From positions 2,148,758-2,212,757 of the forward strand of contig NZ_LGIQ01000009.1 of assembly GCF_001187725.1 (NCBI RefSeq): 64,000 bases of DNA, written 5' to 3'. This stretch comes from Brevibacillus reuszeri (GTDB taxonomy: Bacteria; Bacillota; Bacilli; Brevibacillales; Brevibacillaceae). Position 1 is the first letter of the stretch. Every line of letters starts with the position of its first letter. The notes below the pieces were generated by a model. That model ran no database searches. It worked only from the letters and a program-made list of their open reading frames with translations, and was not told where the DNA came from. Position numbers and translations under genes: made by a program. Positions 1 through 8,018 of this stretch are shown piece after piece.

Positions 1-1
1 T

Positions 2-337
2 TATTTGAGTGCAATTCAGCATGTAGATGTGGTTATTGGTAATTCGTCTAGTGGAATTCTGGAAGTTCCTTACTTTAGAAAGCCGACAGTGAATCTCGGG
101 GATCGACAAAAAGGAAGGATACAAGCCGCTTCCGTTATTGATTGCATGGAGACAAAAGAATCTATTTGCGATGCAATTAAAATGGCACTTTCTCATGAGT
201 TTCATAGACAACTTCAAAAAATACATTCGCCGTATGGAGAGGACTATGTATCTGGGAAAGTAAAAAAAGTATTGAAAGAAGTAGATCTCTCACTATTACT
301 CAAAAAATCTTTTTATGACCTTTCTTTGGAGGTGTAG
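2..337 (+). CDS. legG: UDP-N-acetylglucosamine 2-epimerase (hydrolysing), NeuC/LegG type, 3' end only
   Basis: The gene enters from the left edge, so only about 110 C-terminal residues are visible and its start is unknown. The segment GNSSSGILEVP followed by PTVNLGDRQKGR is the nucleotide-binding signature of hydrolysing UDP-GlcNAc 2-epimerases (NeuC, LegG, NnaA). These enzymes release UDP and give the 2-epimerised hexose that feeds sialic-acid-like sugar synthesis. It ends two bases before the sugar synthase gene and is clearly in the same operon. Family membership is firm. The choice of LegG over NeuC is inferred from the neighbours, above all the CBS-nucleotidyltransferase. Confidence 0.85.
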   Translation, partial: YLSAIQHVDVVIGNSSSGILEVPYFRKPTVNLGDRQKGRIQAASVIDCMETKESICDAIKMALSHEFHRQLQKIHSPYGEDYVSGKVKKVLKEVDLSLLLKKSFYDLSLEV

Positions 338-339
338 TA

Positions 340-1416
340 ATGTCTAGAACATTTATCATCGCCGAAGCAGGCGTTAATCATAATGGATCGTTGGAAATGG
401 CAAAAGAGTTAGTGTATAACGCTGCCGAGGCTGGCGCGGATGCGGTAAAATTTCAAACCTTCAAGGCAGAGAGCATTATTAGTAAGTACGCAGATAAGGC
501 TGATTATCAGAAGAAAAGAACAAGTAATGAAGAGTCCCAGTTAGAGATGGTCAAAAAACTGGAATTGAGTCGAATGATGCATGAAGAACTTGTGGATTGT
601 TGCCGAAATAGTAATATTCAGTTCCTTTCAACACCGTTTGATTTAGAGAGCATTGATATGCTTGTTAGTGAAATTAGGGTAGATCAATTAAAGATTCCAT
701 CGGGTGAGATCACGAATGCTCCTCTGCTTTTGAAGGCGGCTCAGACAAATCTTCCTATCTTTCTTTCCACGGGTATGTCTAATTTAAGTGAAATAGAAGG
801 AGCACTAAGTGTTCTCTCTTATGGGTATTTGGGGATTGAGGAGGTTCCTTCTCTTTCGAAGTTTATGGAAACATACTCTAGTTTTGAAGCGCAACAAGTA
901 TTACGACAGAAAGTTACGCTTCTTCAATGTACAACGGAGTATCCTGCCCCTTACGAGGACGTTAACTTAAGGGCAATGGATACATTGGCTACTGCTTTTG
1001 GATTGCCTGTAGGGTTATCTGATCATACGGATGGAATTGCTGTCCCTATTGCTGCGGTAGCTCGTGGCGCAAAGGTAATAGAAAAGCATTTTACCTTAGA
1101 TAAAAATTTGCCTGGGCCAGATCACATGGCATCATTAGAGCCGACTGAATTAAAGCAAATGATTCAAGCGATTCGACAGGTAGAGATGGCTTTAGGTTCA
1201 AAATTGAAGTTCCCCACACTGTCGGAGCATAAAAACAAGTCGATTGCTCGTAAAAGTTTGGTAGCTGCACGCAGTATTCAAAAAGGAGAACGATTTAATC
1301 ACAGTAATTTAACAACAAAACGACCTGGAACAGGACTTTCCCCTATGTTGTATTGGGAATGGATCGGAAAAGAAGCAGACCGAGATTACGAGGCGGATGA
1401 AGTGATTCGATCATGA
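340..1416 (+). CDS. legI: N-acetylneuraminate/legionaminate synthase (NeuB family)
   Basis: This 358-residue enzyme condenses phosphoenolpyruvate with an N-acylated hexose to form a nine-carbon acid sugar. The NeuB barrel fills about residues 1-280, with AEAGVNHNG at 7-15, KFQTF near 37 and LSDHT near 226. A C-terminal antifreeze-like SAF domain follows (SLVAARSIQKGE, residues about 305-316), as in all bacterial sialic, pseudaminic and legionaminic acid synthases. The start ATG follows GGAGGTG closely. The gene lies 2 bases after the epimerase and overlaps the next gene by 4 bases. The exact product (legionaminic versus N-acetylneuraminic acid) cannot be read from sequence; legionaminic is inferred from the operon. 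Confidence 0.88.
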   Translation: MSRTFIIAEAGVNHNGSLEMAKELVYNAAEAGADAVKFQTFKAESIISKYADKADYQKKRTSNEESQLEMVKKLELSRMMHEELVDCCRNSNIQFLSTPFDLESIDMLVSEIRVDQLKIPSGEITNAPLLLKAAQTNLPIFLSTGMSNLSEIEGALSVLSYGYLGIEEVPSLSKFMETYSSFEAQQVLRQKVTLLQCTTEYPAPYEDVNLRAMDTLATAFGLPVGLSDHTDGIAVPIAAVARGAKVIEKHFTLDKNLPGPDHMASLEPTELKQMIQAIRQVEMALGSKLKFPTLSEHKNKSIARKSLVAARSIQKGERFNHSNLTTKRPGTGLSPMLYWEWIGKEADRDYEADEVIRS

Positions 1417-2033
1417 AGCCGATCATCGTGTTAGGTGGCGGCGGCCACGCCAAGGTTGTCATGGAAGTTTTACAGTTACGTAATCAGGAAATCATTGGAT
1501 TTACAGATCCTCTAACCGAGTCTACTATCTTGGGCATTTCCTGGTTGGGTAACGACGAGATTGTCAACACGTACTCGCCAGAAGATATTTTGTTGGTTAA
1601 CGGTCTGGGATCGGTCTGTAACAATACAAGAAGAAAAAGGTTATTTCATTTCTGGAAGGAAAAAGGCTTTTCTTTTGCAAATGTCATTCACCCATCTGCC
1701 ATTGTTTCAACAAATGCCATTCTCGATGAAGGTGTACAAATTATGGCGGGAGCAGTCATTCAGGCAGGGGTTAGAACTGGCAGTAACTCCATCATCAATA
1801 CTCGAGCTGCGGTTGATCATGATACTAGTATTGGGAAGCATGTCCATATCGCTCCAGGTGTCACTTTATCTGGCGGAATCATTATAGAGGATGATACCCA
1901 TGTAGGGACGGGAGCAGTCGTCATTCAAGGGCTAACGATTGGTAGAAACAGCATGGTAGCGGCAGGGGCTGTTGTTGTGAAAGACGTACCAGCCGATTCA
2001 AAAGTAGCAGGTGTCCCCGCACGAAATATGTAG
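1413..2033 (+). CDS. NeuD/PglD-family sugar acetyltransferase
   Basis: A 206-residue protein with the two-part NeuD/PglD layout. It has an N-terminal Rossmann-like sugar-nucleotide domain starting GGGGHAKVV (residues 8-16). A left-handed beta-helix of hexapeptide repeats covers about 90-205 and ends GVPARNM. These proteins use acetyl-CoA to acetylate an amino or hydroxyl group on a nonulosonic acid or its precursor. The ATG overlaps the stop of the synthase gene (ATGA), which implies translational coupling. It probably acetylates the sugar made by this operon. Whether it acts on a UDP-sugar, the free acid or the CMP-sugar cannot be decided here. Confidence 0.8.
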   Translation: MKPIIVLGGGGHAKVVMEVLQLRNQEIIGFTDPLTESTILGISWLGNDEIVNTYSPEDILLVNGLGSVCNNTRRKRLFHFWKEKGFSFANVIHPSAIVSTNAILDEGVQIMAGAVIQAGVRTGSNSIINTRAAVDHDTSIGKHVHIAPGVTLSGGIIIEDDTHVGTGAVVIQGLTIGRNSMVAAGAVVVKDVPADSKVAGVPARNM

Positions 2034-2059
2034 AAATTAGTGTCAGGAAGGTGTGACGA

Positions 2060-3109
2060 ATGATGGACTGGAGAAATCTGTTGGTATCACCGAATACGCC
2101 GATCCTTCATACGTTGGAAATCATTGATAAGAATGCCCGTCAAATTGCTTTGGTAGCAGATGAGAACGATAGGCTTTTAGGGACTGTAACCGATGGAGAT
2201 ATCCGTAGAGGATTGTTAAAAGGCAAGGCTCTTCAAGATCCGATTTCTATGATCATGAATTCGTTTCCAACGGTTGCTTCACCGTATGAGACACGTGAAA
2301 ATATTTTGGCGCTAATGAAGATCAAGAAGATTCATCAGATTCCGATTGTTGACGAAGAGGGGCGGATCATTCACGTTGAGGTACTAAATGAACTGTTGCG
2401 GCCCAAACGGAAAGACAATTGGGTGGTGCTAATGGCAGGTGGATTAGGTACAAGACTTCATCCACTAACACATGATTGTCCCAAACCACTTCTCAAAGTC
2501 GGTAATAAACCGTTGTTGGAAACGATTTTGCAAAGTTTTATTGATCAAGGTTTTCATCGATTTTACATATCCGTGAAGTATAAAGCGGAAATGATTCGTG
2601 AGTATTTTGGAGATGGCTCAAAATGGGGGATATCAATCCGTTATTTGCAGGAACAGGATTCATTGGGAACTGCAGGGGCACTGAGTCTATTACCAGAAAT
2701 ACCAGCAGAACCGTTTTTTGTGATGAACGGAGATTTATTAACCAAAGTGAATTTTGAGCAGTTGCTCGATTTCCATAAAGCGTATCAAGCCCAAGCGACG
2801 ATGTGTGTTAGAGAATATGATCATCAGGTTCCTTATGGTGTCGTCAGATTGGATAAACATCGACTCACCTCCATTGAAGAAAAACCAACTCAGCGATTCT
2901 TCGTTAATGCCGGAATTTATGTGCTCAGTCCAGATGTACTCGATACTATCCCTCATAACCAATATTTTGACATGCCAAGTTTATTTGATAATTTGATGAA
3001 AACAAACTTGGAAACGATTGCCTTCCCGATACGAGAATATTGGCTAGATATTGGGAGGATAGCTGATTATGAGAGAGCTAATATTGAGTTTGCGGAGGTA
3101 TTTGGATGA
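2060..3109 (+). CDS. ptmE: CBS-domain sugar-1-phosphate nucleotidyltransferase (PtmE-like)
   Basis: A 349-residue fusion of a CBS pair (residues about 1-115) with a nucleotidyltransferase domain. The catalytic domain starts at VVLMAGGLGTRL near residue 122 and contains NGDLL near 223. This order is that of PtmE, the glucosamine-1-phosphate guanylyltransferase of the Campylobacter legionaminic acid pathway, where GDP rather than UDP activates the amino sugar. Its presence is the best argument here for legionaminic acid. It starts 26 bases after the acetyltransferase gene, behind GGAAGGTG, and overlaps the next gene by 4 bases. The nucleotide preference is inferred, not visible. Confidence 0.8.
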   Translation: MMDWRNLLVSPNTPILHTLEIIDKNARQIALVADENDRLLGTVTDGDIRRGLLKGKALQDPISMIMNSFPTVASPYETRENILALMKIKKIHQIPIVDEEGRIIHVEVLNELLRPKRKDNWVVLMAGGLGTRLHPLTHDCPKPLLKVGNKPLLETILQSFIDQGFHRFYISVKYKAEMIREYFGDGSKWGISIRYLQEQDSLGTAGALSLLPEIPAEPFFVMNGDLLTKVNFEQLLDFHKAYQAQATMCVREYDHQVPYGVVRLDKHRLTSIEEKPTQRFFVNAGIYVLSPDVLDTIPHNQYFDMPSLFDNLMKTNLETIAFPIREYWLDIGRIADYERANIEFAEVFG

Positions 3110-3804
3110 TACAAAATAAATCAGTGCTTGCGATCATACCTGCGCGAGGCGGTTCCAAGGGAGTCCCTAGAAAGAACCTCCGGAATCTATCGGGAAAACC
3201 TCTGATCGCCTGGACAATTGAAGCAGCAAAAAAATCTTCCTATATTGATCGTCTGGTAGTTTCTACTGATGACGAGGAAATAGCAGATGTAGCTAGACAG
3301 TGGGGATGCGAGGTTCCTTTTTTTCGACCGGAAGAACTTGCTCAGGACAATACACCTGGGATTGAACCCATTCTTCACGCAATGTCGGTGCTTCATGGTT
3401 ATGATTATGTGATGTTGCTACAGCCGACATCGCCACTTCGCAATACAGGAGATATAGATGGATGCATCGAGCAATGTTTAAGTCAAAAGGCTAATGCATG
3501 CATATCTGTAACACTGACAGATAAATCTCCGTACTGGATGTATCATCTTTCTGAAGAAAAGTGTATAAAGCCAGTGCTCAGCTCCGAACAGCCAGTTCTT
3601 AGAAGACAAGATACACCCGATGTATTTGTTTTAAATGGGGCGGTTTATGTGGCGAGATCATCTTGGCTACAGAAGACACGCTCATTTTTACATGAGGAAA
3701 CAATAGGCTTTGCCATGCCGAAAGAACGCTCGTTAGATATAGACTCACACTATGATTTTATCGTTGCAGAAGCCATTTTGAACGAAAAGAAATGGCATGC
3801 TTAA
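3106..3804 (+). CDS. legF: CMP-nonulosonic acid synthetase (acylneuraminate cytidylyltransferase)
   Basis: A 232-residue cytidylyltransferase that activates the acid sugar with CTP. IPARGGSKGVPRKN at residues 10-23 is the CTP-binding loop of NeuA, PseF and LegF. LLQPTSPLR (about 104-112) and the late LDIDSHYDF are also family hallmarks. It is the last gene of the sugar operon and overlaps its predecessor by 4 bases. The flagellar genes begin about 70 bases later behind their own promoter. The CMP-sugar is the usual donor for flagellin glycosyltransferases, and the adjacency to flaG-fliD fits that use. Confidence 0.87.
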   Translation: MIQNKSVLAIIPARGGSKGVPRKNLRNLSGKPLIAWTIEAAKKSSYIDRLVVSTDDEEIADVARQWGCEVPFFRPEELAQDNTPGIEPILHAMSVLHGYDYVMLLQPTSPLRNTGDIDGCIEQCLSQKANACISVTLTDKSPYWMYHLSEEKCIKPVLSSEQPVLRRQDTPDVFVLNGAVYVARSSWLQKTRSFLHEETIGFAMPKERSLDIDSHYDFIVAEAILNEKKWHA

Positions 3805-3810
3805 GATATG

Positions 3811-3838
3811 TAAACACCTTGAGATTTTTTTCCGATAC
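3811..3838 (+). promoter_or_regulatory. Sigma-D-type promoter of flaG-fliDST
   Basis: TAAA at 3811-3814, then 16 bases, then TCCGATAC at 3831-3838. The Gram-positive sigma-D (SigD/FliA) consensus is TAAA-N15-GCCGATAT, so the -35 is perfect and the -10 matches 6 of 8. It sits just upstream of flaG, which is sigma-D dependent in B. subtilis. It also shows that an ATG at 3841 cannot be the flaG start, because it would lie at or before the transcription start. Confidence 0.65.
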
Positions 3839-3873
3839 TAATGGTAAAGGGAACCAGTAGAGGAGGAGAAAGT

Positions 3874-4233
3874 GTGAGCATCCAAGGGAGCAATTTAACT
3901 GGGAATGCTAAAGTACTCTATACAGAAAAGCTTCAAGGAATGGAGAACAAGCCTACAACCCAAACCGGAGATTCTCAAGTCGCAGGATACCAGTCAGAGA
4001 GAAAACACACACGTGCAGACTTGGAGCGCGAAATTGAAAGTCTAAACAAATTCATGCAGTCGAGTACAACACATCTCAAGTTTACCTTGCATGACAAGCT
4101 GAATGAATACTATGTCCAGATCATCAGCGATCATGACAACACAGTGGTCCGAGAAATTCCATCAAAGAAAATGATGGATATGGTAGCTCAGATGCAGGAA
4201 ATGATCGGTCTGCTTGTGGACGAAAAAAGATAG
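3874..4233 (+). CDS. flaG: Flagellar protein FlaG
   Basis: A 119-residue FlaG-family protein. The C-terminal half has the typical FlaG core: LKFTLHDKLNEYYVQII, then VVREIPSKKMMDMVAQMQEMIG. FlaG is encoded beside the filament cap in many flagellate bacteria and affects filament length; its mechanism is poorly known. The GTG at 3874 is chosen because AGGAGGAG lies at the right distance (3861-3868) and because the in-frame ATG at 3841 overlaps the promoter. It is the first gene of the flaG-fliD-fliS-fliT operon, 12 bases before fliD. Confidence 0.88.
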   Translation: MSIQGSNLTGNAKVLYTEKLQGMENKPTTQTGDSQVAGYQSERKHTRADLEREIESLNKFMQSSTTHLKFTLHDKLNEYYVQIISDHDNTVVREIPSKKMMDMVAQMQEMIGLLVDEKR

Positions 4234-4245
4234 GGGGTTAAGAAC

Positions 4246-5703
4246 ATGGGTTTACGTATTAGCGGTATGGCATCAGGGATGGACACGGAGAAAATGGTCA
4301 AAGATATAATGAAAGCACAGCGAGAGCCAATCAACCGTTTGCAACGTAGTAAATATGCAATTGAATGGAAGCGCGATGCCTATAGAGAGATGAATACACT
4401 ATTGGCTGACCTGCAGAATTCTTTGAAAACTCTCCGCTTGTCTAGCACCTTTAACAAACAAGTGGCTTCTTCTGATAATGACAGTATTGTTTCCGTTAAT
4501 GCAAAGGGTAGACCTGCGTTGTCTTCGTATACAGTTGAAGTAGAAAAGCTAGCAGTGGCAGGTACACCTCCAAAGGCTGAGTTCAGTCCGGTTTCCACGA
4601 AAAACGATTCACAATTTAAATTGACACTGAATAAGGGCTCTGAAACAGTAAACATAGATGTTATGCAAGATGAGTCTATTGAGACAACGATTGGCAAAAT
4701 TAACAGCTCTAACATAGGTATTAAGGCGAGCATTTTTAATGGAAAATTAGTTATGACGTCAACAGATGAACAAGCATTTAGTTTCTCAACGGATAATGCA
4801 GGAAATATTTTCAAAATAGGTAATTCCACATCTTCTCCGGCATCAGGCGGTGCTGACGCCAAATTCAAAATCAATGGTGTTGAATATACGTCCAAGTCTA
4901 ATACGTTCACTTTTGACGGAATTGATTTCATCTTAAAACAACCGACTACTACTCCAGTTGTTATCAATACAAAAACCGACGAAGATTCGATTTTTAAAAG
5001 CGTTAAAGATTTCGTCGATAAGTATAATGCGATTATCGATGTAATGAATAAAAAAATATCAGAGCCAAAGTATAAATCTTATAGACCTTTATTGGATGAA
5101 GAAAAGGAAGCACTTCCTGAAAAAACAGCCGAAAAAATGGACACGATGGCGAAAAGCGGCATTTTGTTGCGTGATCCAATTTTAACGAGCGGATTAACTG
5201 AATTAAGACGGGCACTAAGTACACCACTACAAGTCGCAGGAGTAAATAAAGCTTTCGATACGCTCTCTGAGATTGGGATCGGTGGTCCACCTCCAGGTAA
5301 AAATGCTTACACGGAAAATGGGAAATTGTATATCGATGAAACGAAGCTTCGTGATGCGATTCGCAATAATGGTGACGATGTGCTTAAGCTGTTCACCAAC
5401 TACAGTAGCGAGAGCAACGCTGCTACGAAGTACAAAGAGAGTGGTGTATTTGAACGACTCTATGGCGAAGTGAATAAGGTCATGGACAAAGTGACCAAGG
5501 AAGCTGGGTCAACAGGTTCTGTATTCACTGAAAGCGTGCTTGGCAAGCAACTCAAACAAACGGAAGACGACATTGGTCGCTGGGAAGACCGTTTAAAAAC
5601 AATTGAAGACCGCTACTGGAAGCAGTTCACCGCTATGGAAAAAGCAATGTCCAAAGCCCAGTCCCAGGGCTCGTGGTTTGCTCAAATGTTAGGGCAAAAA
5701 TAA
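4246..5703 (+). CDS. fliD: Flagellar filament capping protein FliD (HAP2)
   Basis: A 485-residue filament cap. The FliD_N domain covers about residues 1-100 (LRISGMASGMDTEKMVKDIM at the start). The variable outer domains lie in the middle, and FliD_C covers about 230-470, with the phrase DFVDKYNAIIDVMN near 250. The last 60 residues are predicted coiled helix. FliD is secreted through the flagellar export apparatus and forms the cap that folds incoming flagellin. It follows flaG by 12 bases and precedes its relative fliS, the flagellin chaperone. Length is ordinary for Firmicute FliD. Confidence 0.95.
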   Translation: MGLRISGMASGMDTEKMVKDIMKAQREPINRLQRSKYAIEWKRDAYREMNTLLADLQNSLKTLRLSSTFNKQVASSDNDSIVSVNAKGRPALSSYTVEVEKLAVAGTPPKAEFSPVSTKNDSQFKLTLNKGSETVNIDVMQDESIETTIGKINSSNIGIKASIFNGKLVMTSTDEQAFSFSTDNAGNIFKIGNSTSSPASGGADAKFKINGVEYTSKSNTFTFDGIDFILKQPTTTPVVINTKTDEDSIFKSVKDFVDKYNAIIDVMNKKISEPKYKSYRPLLDEEKEALPEKTAEKMDTMAKSGILLRDPILTSGLTELRRALSTPLQVAGVNKAFDTLSEIGIGGPPPGKNAYTENGKLYIDETKLRDAIRNNGDDVLKLFTNYSSESNAATKYKESGVFERLYGEVNKVMDKVTKEAGSTGSVFTESVLGKQLKQTEDDIGRWEDRLKTIEDRYWKQFTAMEKAMSKAQSQGSWFAQMLGQK

Positions 5704-5718
5704 TAGGGAGTGATGCAG

Positions 5719-6096
5719 ATGTTACAAAATGCTGCTCAGACGTATCAATCTAATCAGGTAACAACCGCTACTCCTGGCGAGCTCACTCTCATGTTGTATA
5801 ATGGGGCACTCAAATTTATTAAACAGGCGAAAATAGCTACGGAAGAAAAAAATGTAGCGAAGGCTCATGAGGCCAGCATAAAAGTACAAAACATTTTGTA
5901 CGAGTTGATGTCTACGTTGAATAATGACATCCCCCTCTCAAAAGAGTTGGTCAAGATGTACGATTATATGCTTCATCGTATGATAGAAGCTAATATTCAA
6001 AAAGAGATCACGATTCTTACTGAGGTTGAGGAGTATTTCATTCAGTTTCGTGATACGTGGAAAGAAGCAATGATCTTGGCGAAAAACCAAGGATGA
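5719..6096 (+). CDS. fliS: Flagellin export chaperone FliS
   Basis: A 125-residue all-helical chaperone that binds the C-terminal helix of flagellin in the cytoplasm and prevents early polymerisation. The motif ATPGELTLMLYNGALKFI (residues about 17-34) is the FliS hallmark. The ATG at 5719 is preferred, with AGGGAGTG about six bases upstream; GTG 5710 and ATG 5713 are in frame but overlap the ribosome binding site. Its stop overlaps the next gene's ATG (ATGA). Confidence 0.94.
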   Translation: MLQNAAQTYQSNQVTTATPGELTLMLYNGALKFIKQAKIATEEKNVAKAHEASIKVQNILYELMSTLNNDIPLSKELVKMYDYMLHRMIEANIQKEITILTEVEEYFIQFRDTWKEAMILAKNQG

Positions 6097-6467
6097 GGGC
6101 TGAAGTAATGGAAAAATCACCAGATGTTCTTTTGCAACAATTACTGCAACATACGATGCGTCTTGAGCAAAAAGTGCTCCAAGACGCATCGGACTCTGAT
6201 GAGTGGTTAGCTATTCTTGATGAACGTGAAAAATTGATTGAACAAATGCAACAAATGGGAATGGATGATACAACTATAACAGAGTCTAATTTAGATATAC
6301 TTAGGCAGGTACACGAAATAAACCAACGCTTAGTTTCTAAGATGGATGATCGCAAAGGAGCCGTTCAGACTCAACTCAATAATATCCAACGCAGTAAACA
6401 GGCAATGGACACATACAACGAAAACGGCCCTAATGCCTATGGGGCATTTTTAGATCATAAAAAGTAA
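6093..6467 (+). CDS. fliT: FliT-like flagellar chaperone
   Basis: A 124-residue, mostly helical and charged protein (repeated LLQQ, EQMQQM, IQRSKQAMDTY). Its sequence is only loosely recognisable, but its place directly after fliS and its size fit FliT, the chaperone for the FliD cap in B. subtilis. Start 6093 overlaps the fliS stop; ATG 6108 (MEKSPD) is an alternative. The end GPNAYGAFLDHK is the Y-x-A-F-x-D-x-K type tail seen in Firmicute FliT-like proteins. A terminator follows. Function is inferred from position more than sequence. Confidence 0.7.
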   Translation: MRAEVMEKSPDVLLQQLLQHTMRLEQKVLQDASDSDEWLAILDEREKLIEQMQQMGMDDTTITESNLDILRQVHEINQRLVSKMDDRKGAVQTQLNNIQRSKQAMDTYNENGPNAYGAFLDHKK

Positions 6468-6493
6468 ATGATTTTAGAATTTTTAAAAAGACA

Positions 6494-6534
6494 AAGCGGC
6501 TGATGACAGGTATCGTCACAAGCCGTTTTGCCCT
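6494..6534 (+). terminator. Terminator of the flaG-fliDST operon
   Basis: Imperfect stem AGCGGCTGATGAC / GTCACAAGCCG with two mismatches, followed by TTTTGCCCTT. It separates the flagellar operon from the convergent DUF2920 gene. Confidence 0.65.
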
Positions 6535-6536
6535 TA

Positions 6537-7643
6537 TCAGGTGTTATATATGTATAGTGCGGGAACGCCTGAGCTGTAATCAAAATGATAATGATGACTC
6601 TCCGTTAGTATTTGGATAGGATTTAATTGTAAATCAGTAGATTTTTCAAAATGCTTATTATTAAGAACGAAATGAAATAACTCTAGGAAGTCTGAATTTA
6701 AGCCGTGATTGGTTGATTGGAATGCGGAACCGTCAAGTTTGTCTTCACTGATTTCATGGTACATACAATTTGCAAGTGTATTACAAAACTGCCGTTTTTT
6801 TATATGGCTTATTAGACTGTCAGTTGTTCCATGAAATGATTGAATGTGACAAAGATTATTAAAACTTTTATACAGTGTTGGTAAGTGGAGAATTTCGGAA
6901 TCATTATCTAGTTTCGATGCCATGTATGTAAATGAAATGTCTAAAAACATATCACCTATTTCGTGTTTTAAATACCTTTCATTTAACAAATAATCAGGGA
7001 ATAACCAAGCTGAGTTATCAATAAGTAGCTTAAACAGGGTTGGGGCAAATGCATTACATAAATAGCTTAAATATGCTCCGTGAGATTGGCCATAAACAAT
7101 AATTTTATTAGTATTAAACTCAAGATTGTTATCTTTTAAAATTTGGATTACATAGCAAATCGCTGTAATGTTATCTAACGCTTGCATCAGTCCCATATCA
7201 TTAAAATTTTCATTACTTTCGTTTAAAACTTCATATGCCTTTACCCAAATTTTATACTTACTGGCTATGTCTAAAAAATGAGCGGAATTAAAACCTTCTT
7301 TAAAAATCAAATCGATCTCATTTGGCTGAAACACAGATGCCACATCTTGGGGAGAAATGTTAATGTGAGGTGATCTATAGCTCTGCATGAATTCTTGCCC
7401 AAAATAATCGCACTGTACAGTTACTAAATTGTATTGATCTGCAAAAACTCTTCGCATTTTTTGATAGACGTTAGAGTTAGCATGACCATCAAAGCCAGGA
7501 ATAAGTAATAACAACCCCGTCTCAGAATTAACACCAGAATCAGGCTCTGAAAAGTATACATTAAATGAACGTTCACTGTAGTTATTGTAAATATTAGGGT
7601 GTGCTGACCAATTTACTTGATAATCTTTTGCCACAGAAAACAC
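6537..7643 (-). CDS. DUF2920-family alpha/beta-hydrolase-like protein
   Basis: A 368-residue protein that looks like the DUF2920 family, known mainly from Campylobacter and other glycosylated-flagella bacteria, where it sits near flagellar modification genes. LLLIPGFDG (about residues 44-52) resembles the oxyanion strand, and the nucleophile elbow GQSHGAYLS (about 189-197) has the G-x-S-x-G pattern. A possible acid/histidine pair lies later (HGTTDS about 269-274 and TNHG about 311-314). It is much richer in A+T than the genes on either side, which suggests transfer. It is convergent with the flagellar operon and close to the sugar genes. A role as a deacylase or lyase on flagellar glycans is possible but not shown. 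Confidence 0.7.
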   Translation of the reverse strand: MFSVAKDYQVNWSAHPNIYNNYSERSFNVYFSEPDSGVNSETGLLLLIPGFDGHANSNVYQKMRRVFADQYNLVTVQCDYFGQEFMQSYRSPHINISPQDVASVFQPNEIDLIFKEGFNSAHFLDIASKYKIWVKAYEVLNESNENFNDMGLMQALDNITAICYVIQILKDNNLEFNTNKIIVYGQSHGAYLSYLCNAFAPTLFKLLIDNSAWLFPDYLLNERYLKHEIGDMFLDISFTYMASKLDNDSEILHLPTLYKSFNNLCHIQSFHGTTDSLISHIKKRQFCNTLANCMYHEISEDKLDGSAFQSTNHGLNSDFLELFHFVLNNKHFEKSTDLQLNPIQILTESHHYHFDYSSGVPALYIYNT

Positions 7644-7660
7644 TCCTATTTATTTCTATT

Positions 7661-7683
7661 AAAAAAGCCGGAAAAACCCGGCC
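7661..7683 (-). terminator. Rho-independent terminator of the yjfB-like gene
   Basis: On the minus strand GCCGG-GTTTTT-CCGGC is followed by six T. It lies between the YjfB-like gene and the DUF2920 gene, so each probably has its own promoter. Confidence 0.75.
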
Positions 7684-7690
7684 CGTAAAG

Positions 7691-7867
7691 CTAAATTTTC
7701 ACATCTAAAACCTTCCCCAACGTTGGATGCCCAGCCTGCGCCGCCTGAATATTTTGCTGCGTCTTCGCGAAATCTTCCAACATGGTAGCAGCTTGAGCTT
7801 GTGCAGTTTCCTGTACTTGTTTTGTCAGGCTAATCGTCACCGCTTGTTGCAATTGGATTGCATTCAT
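7691..7867 (-). CDS. YjfB-family putative motility protein
   Basis: A 58-residue protein beginning MNAIQLQQAVTISLTKQVQE and continuing as an alanine/glutamine-rich amphipathic helix (AQAQAATMLEDFAK). This matches the short YjfB-type 'putative motility protein' family, some of which belong to the sigma-D regulon in B. subtilis. The start is fixed by AGAGGTGA seven bases upstream; an in-frame ATG 48 bases earlier has no binding site. GTCGATAA upstream resembles a sigma-D -10, but its -35 (TAGG) is poor. No biochemical function is known. It is divergent from motA. Confidence 0.75.
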   Translation of the reverse strand: MNAIQLQQAVTISLTKQVQETAQAQAATMLEDFAKTQQNIQAAQAGHPTLGKVLDVKI

Positions 7868-8018
7868 GGATGTCACCTCTTTATTAGATTGAGAGTACTC
7901 TTTCTTTATCGACATTTTGGATACAATCCTACACCAACATTATCCAGACTCACTACTCTCATTCCCACCATCTGCTATACTAAGTACATCTTTTCGAAAG
8001 ACTAGGAAGGTGACAACA

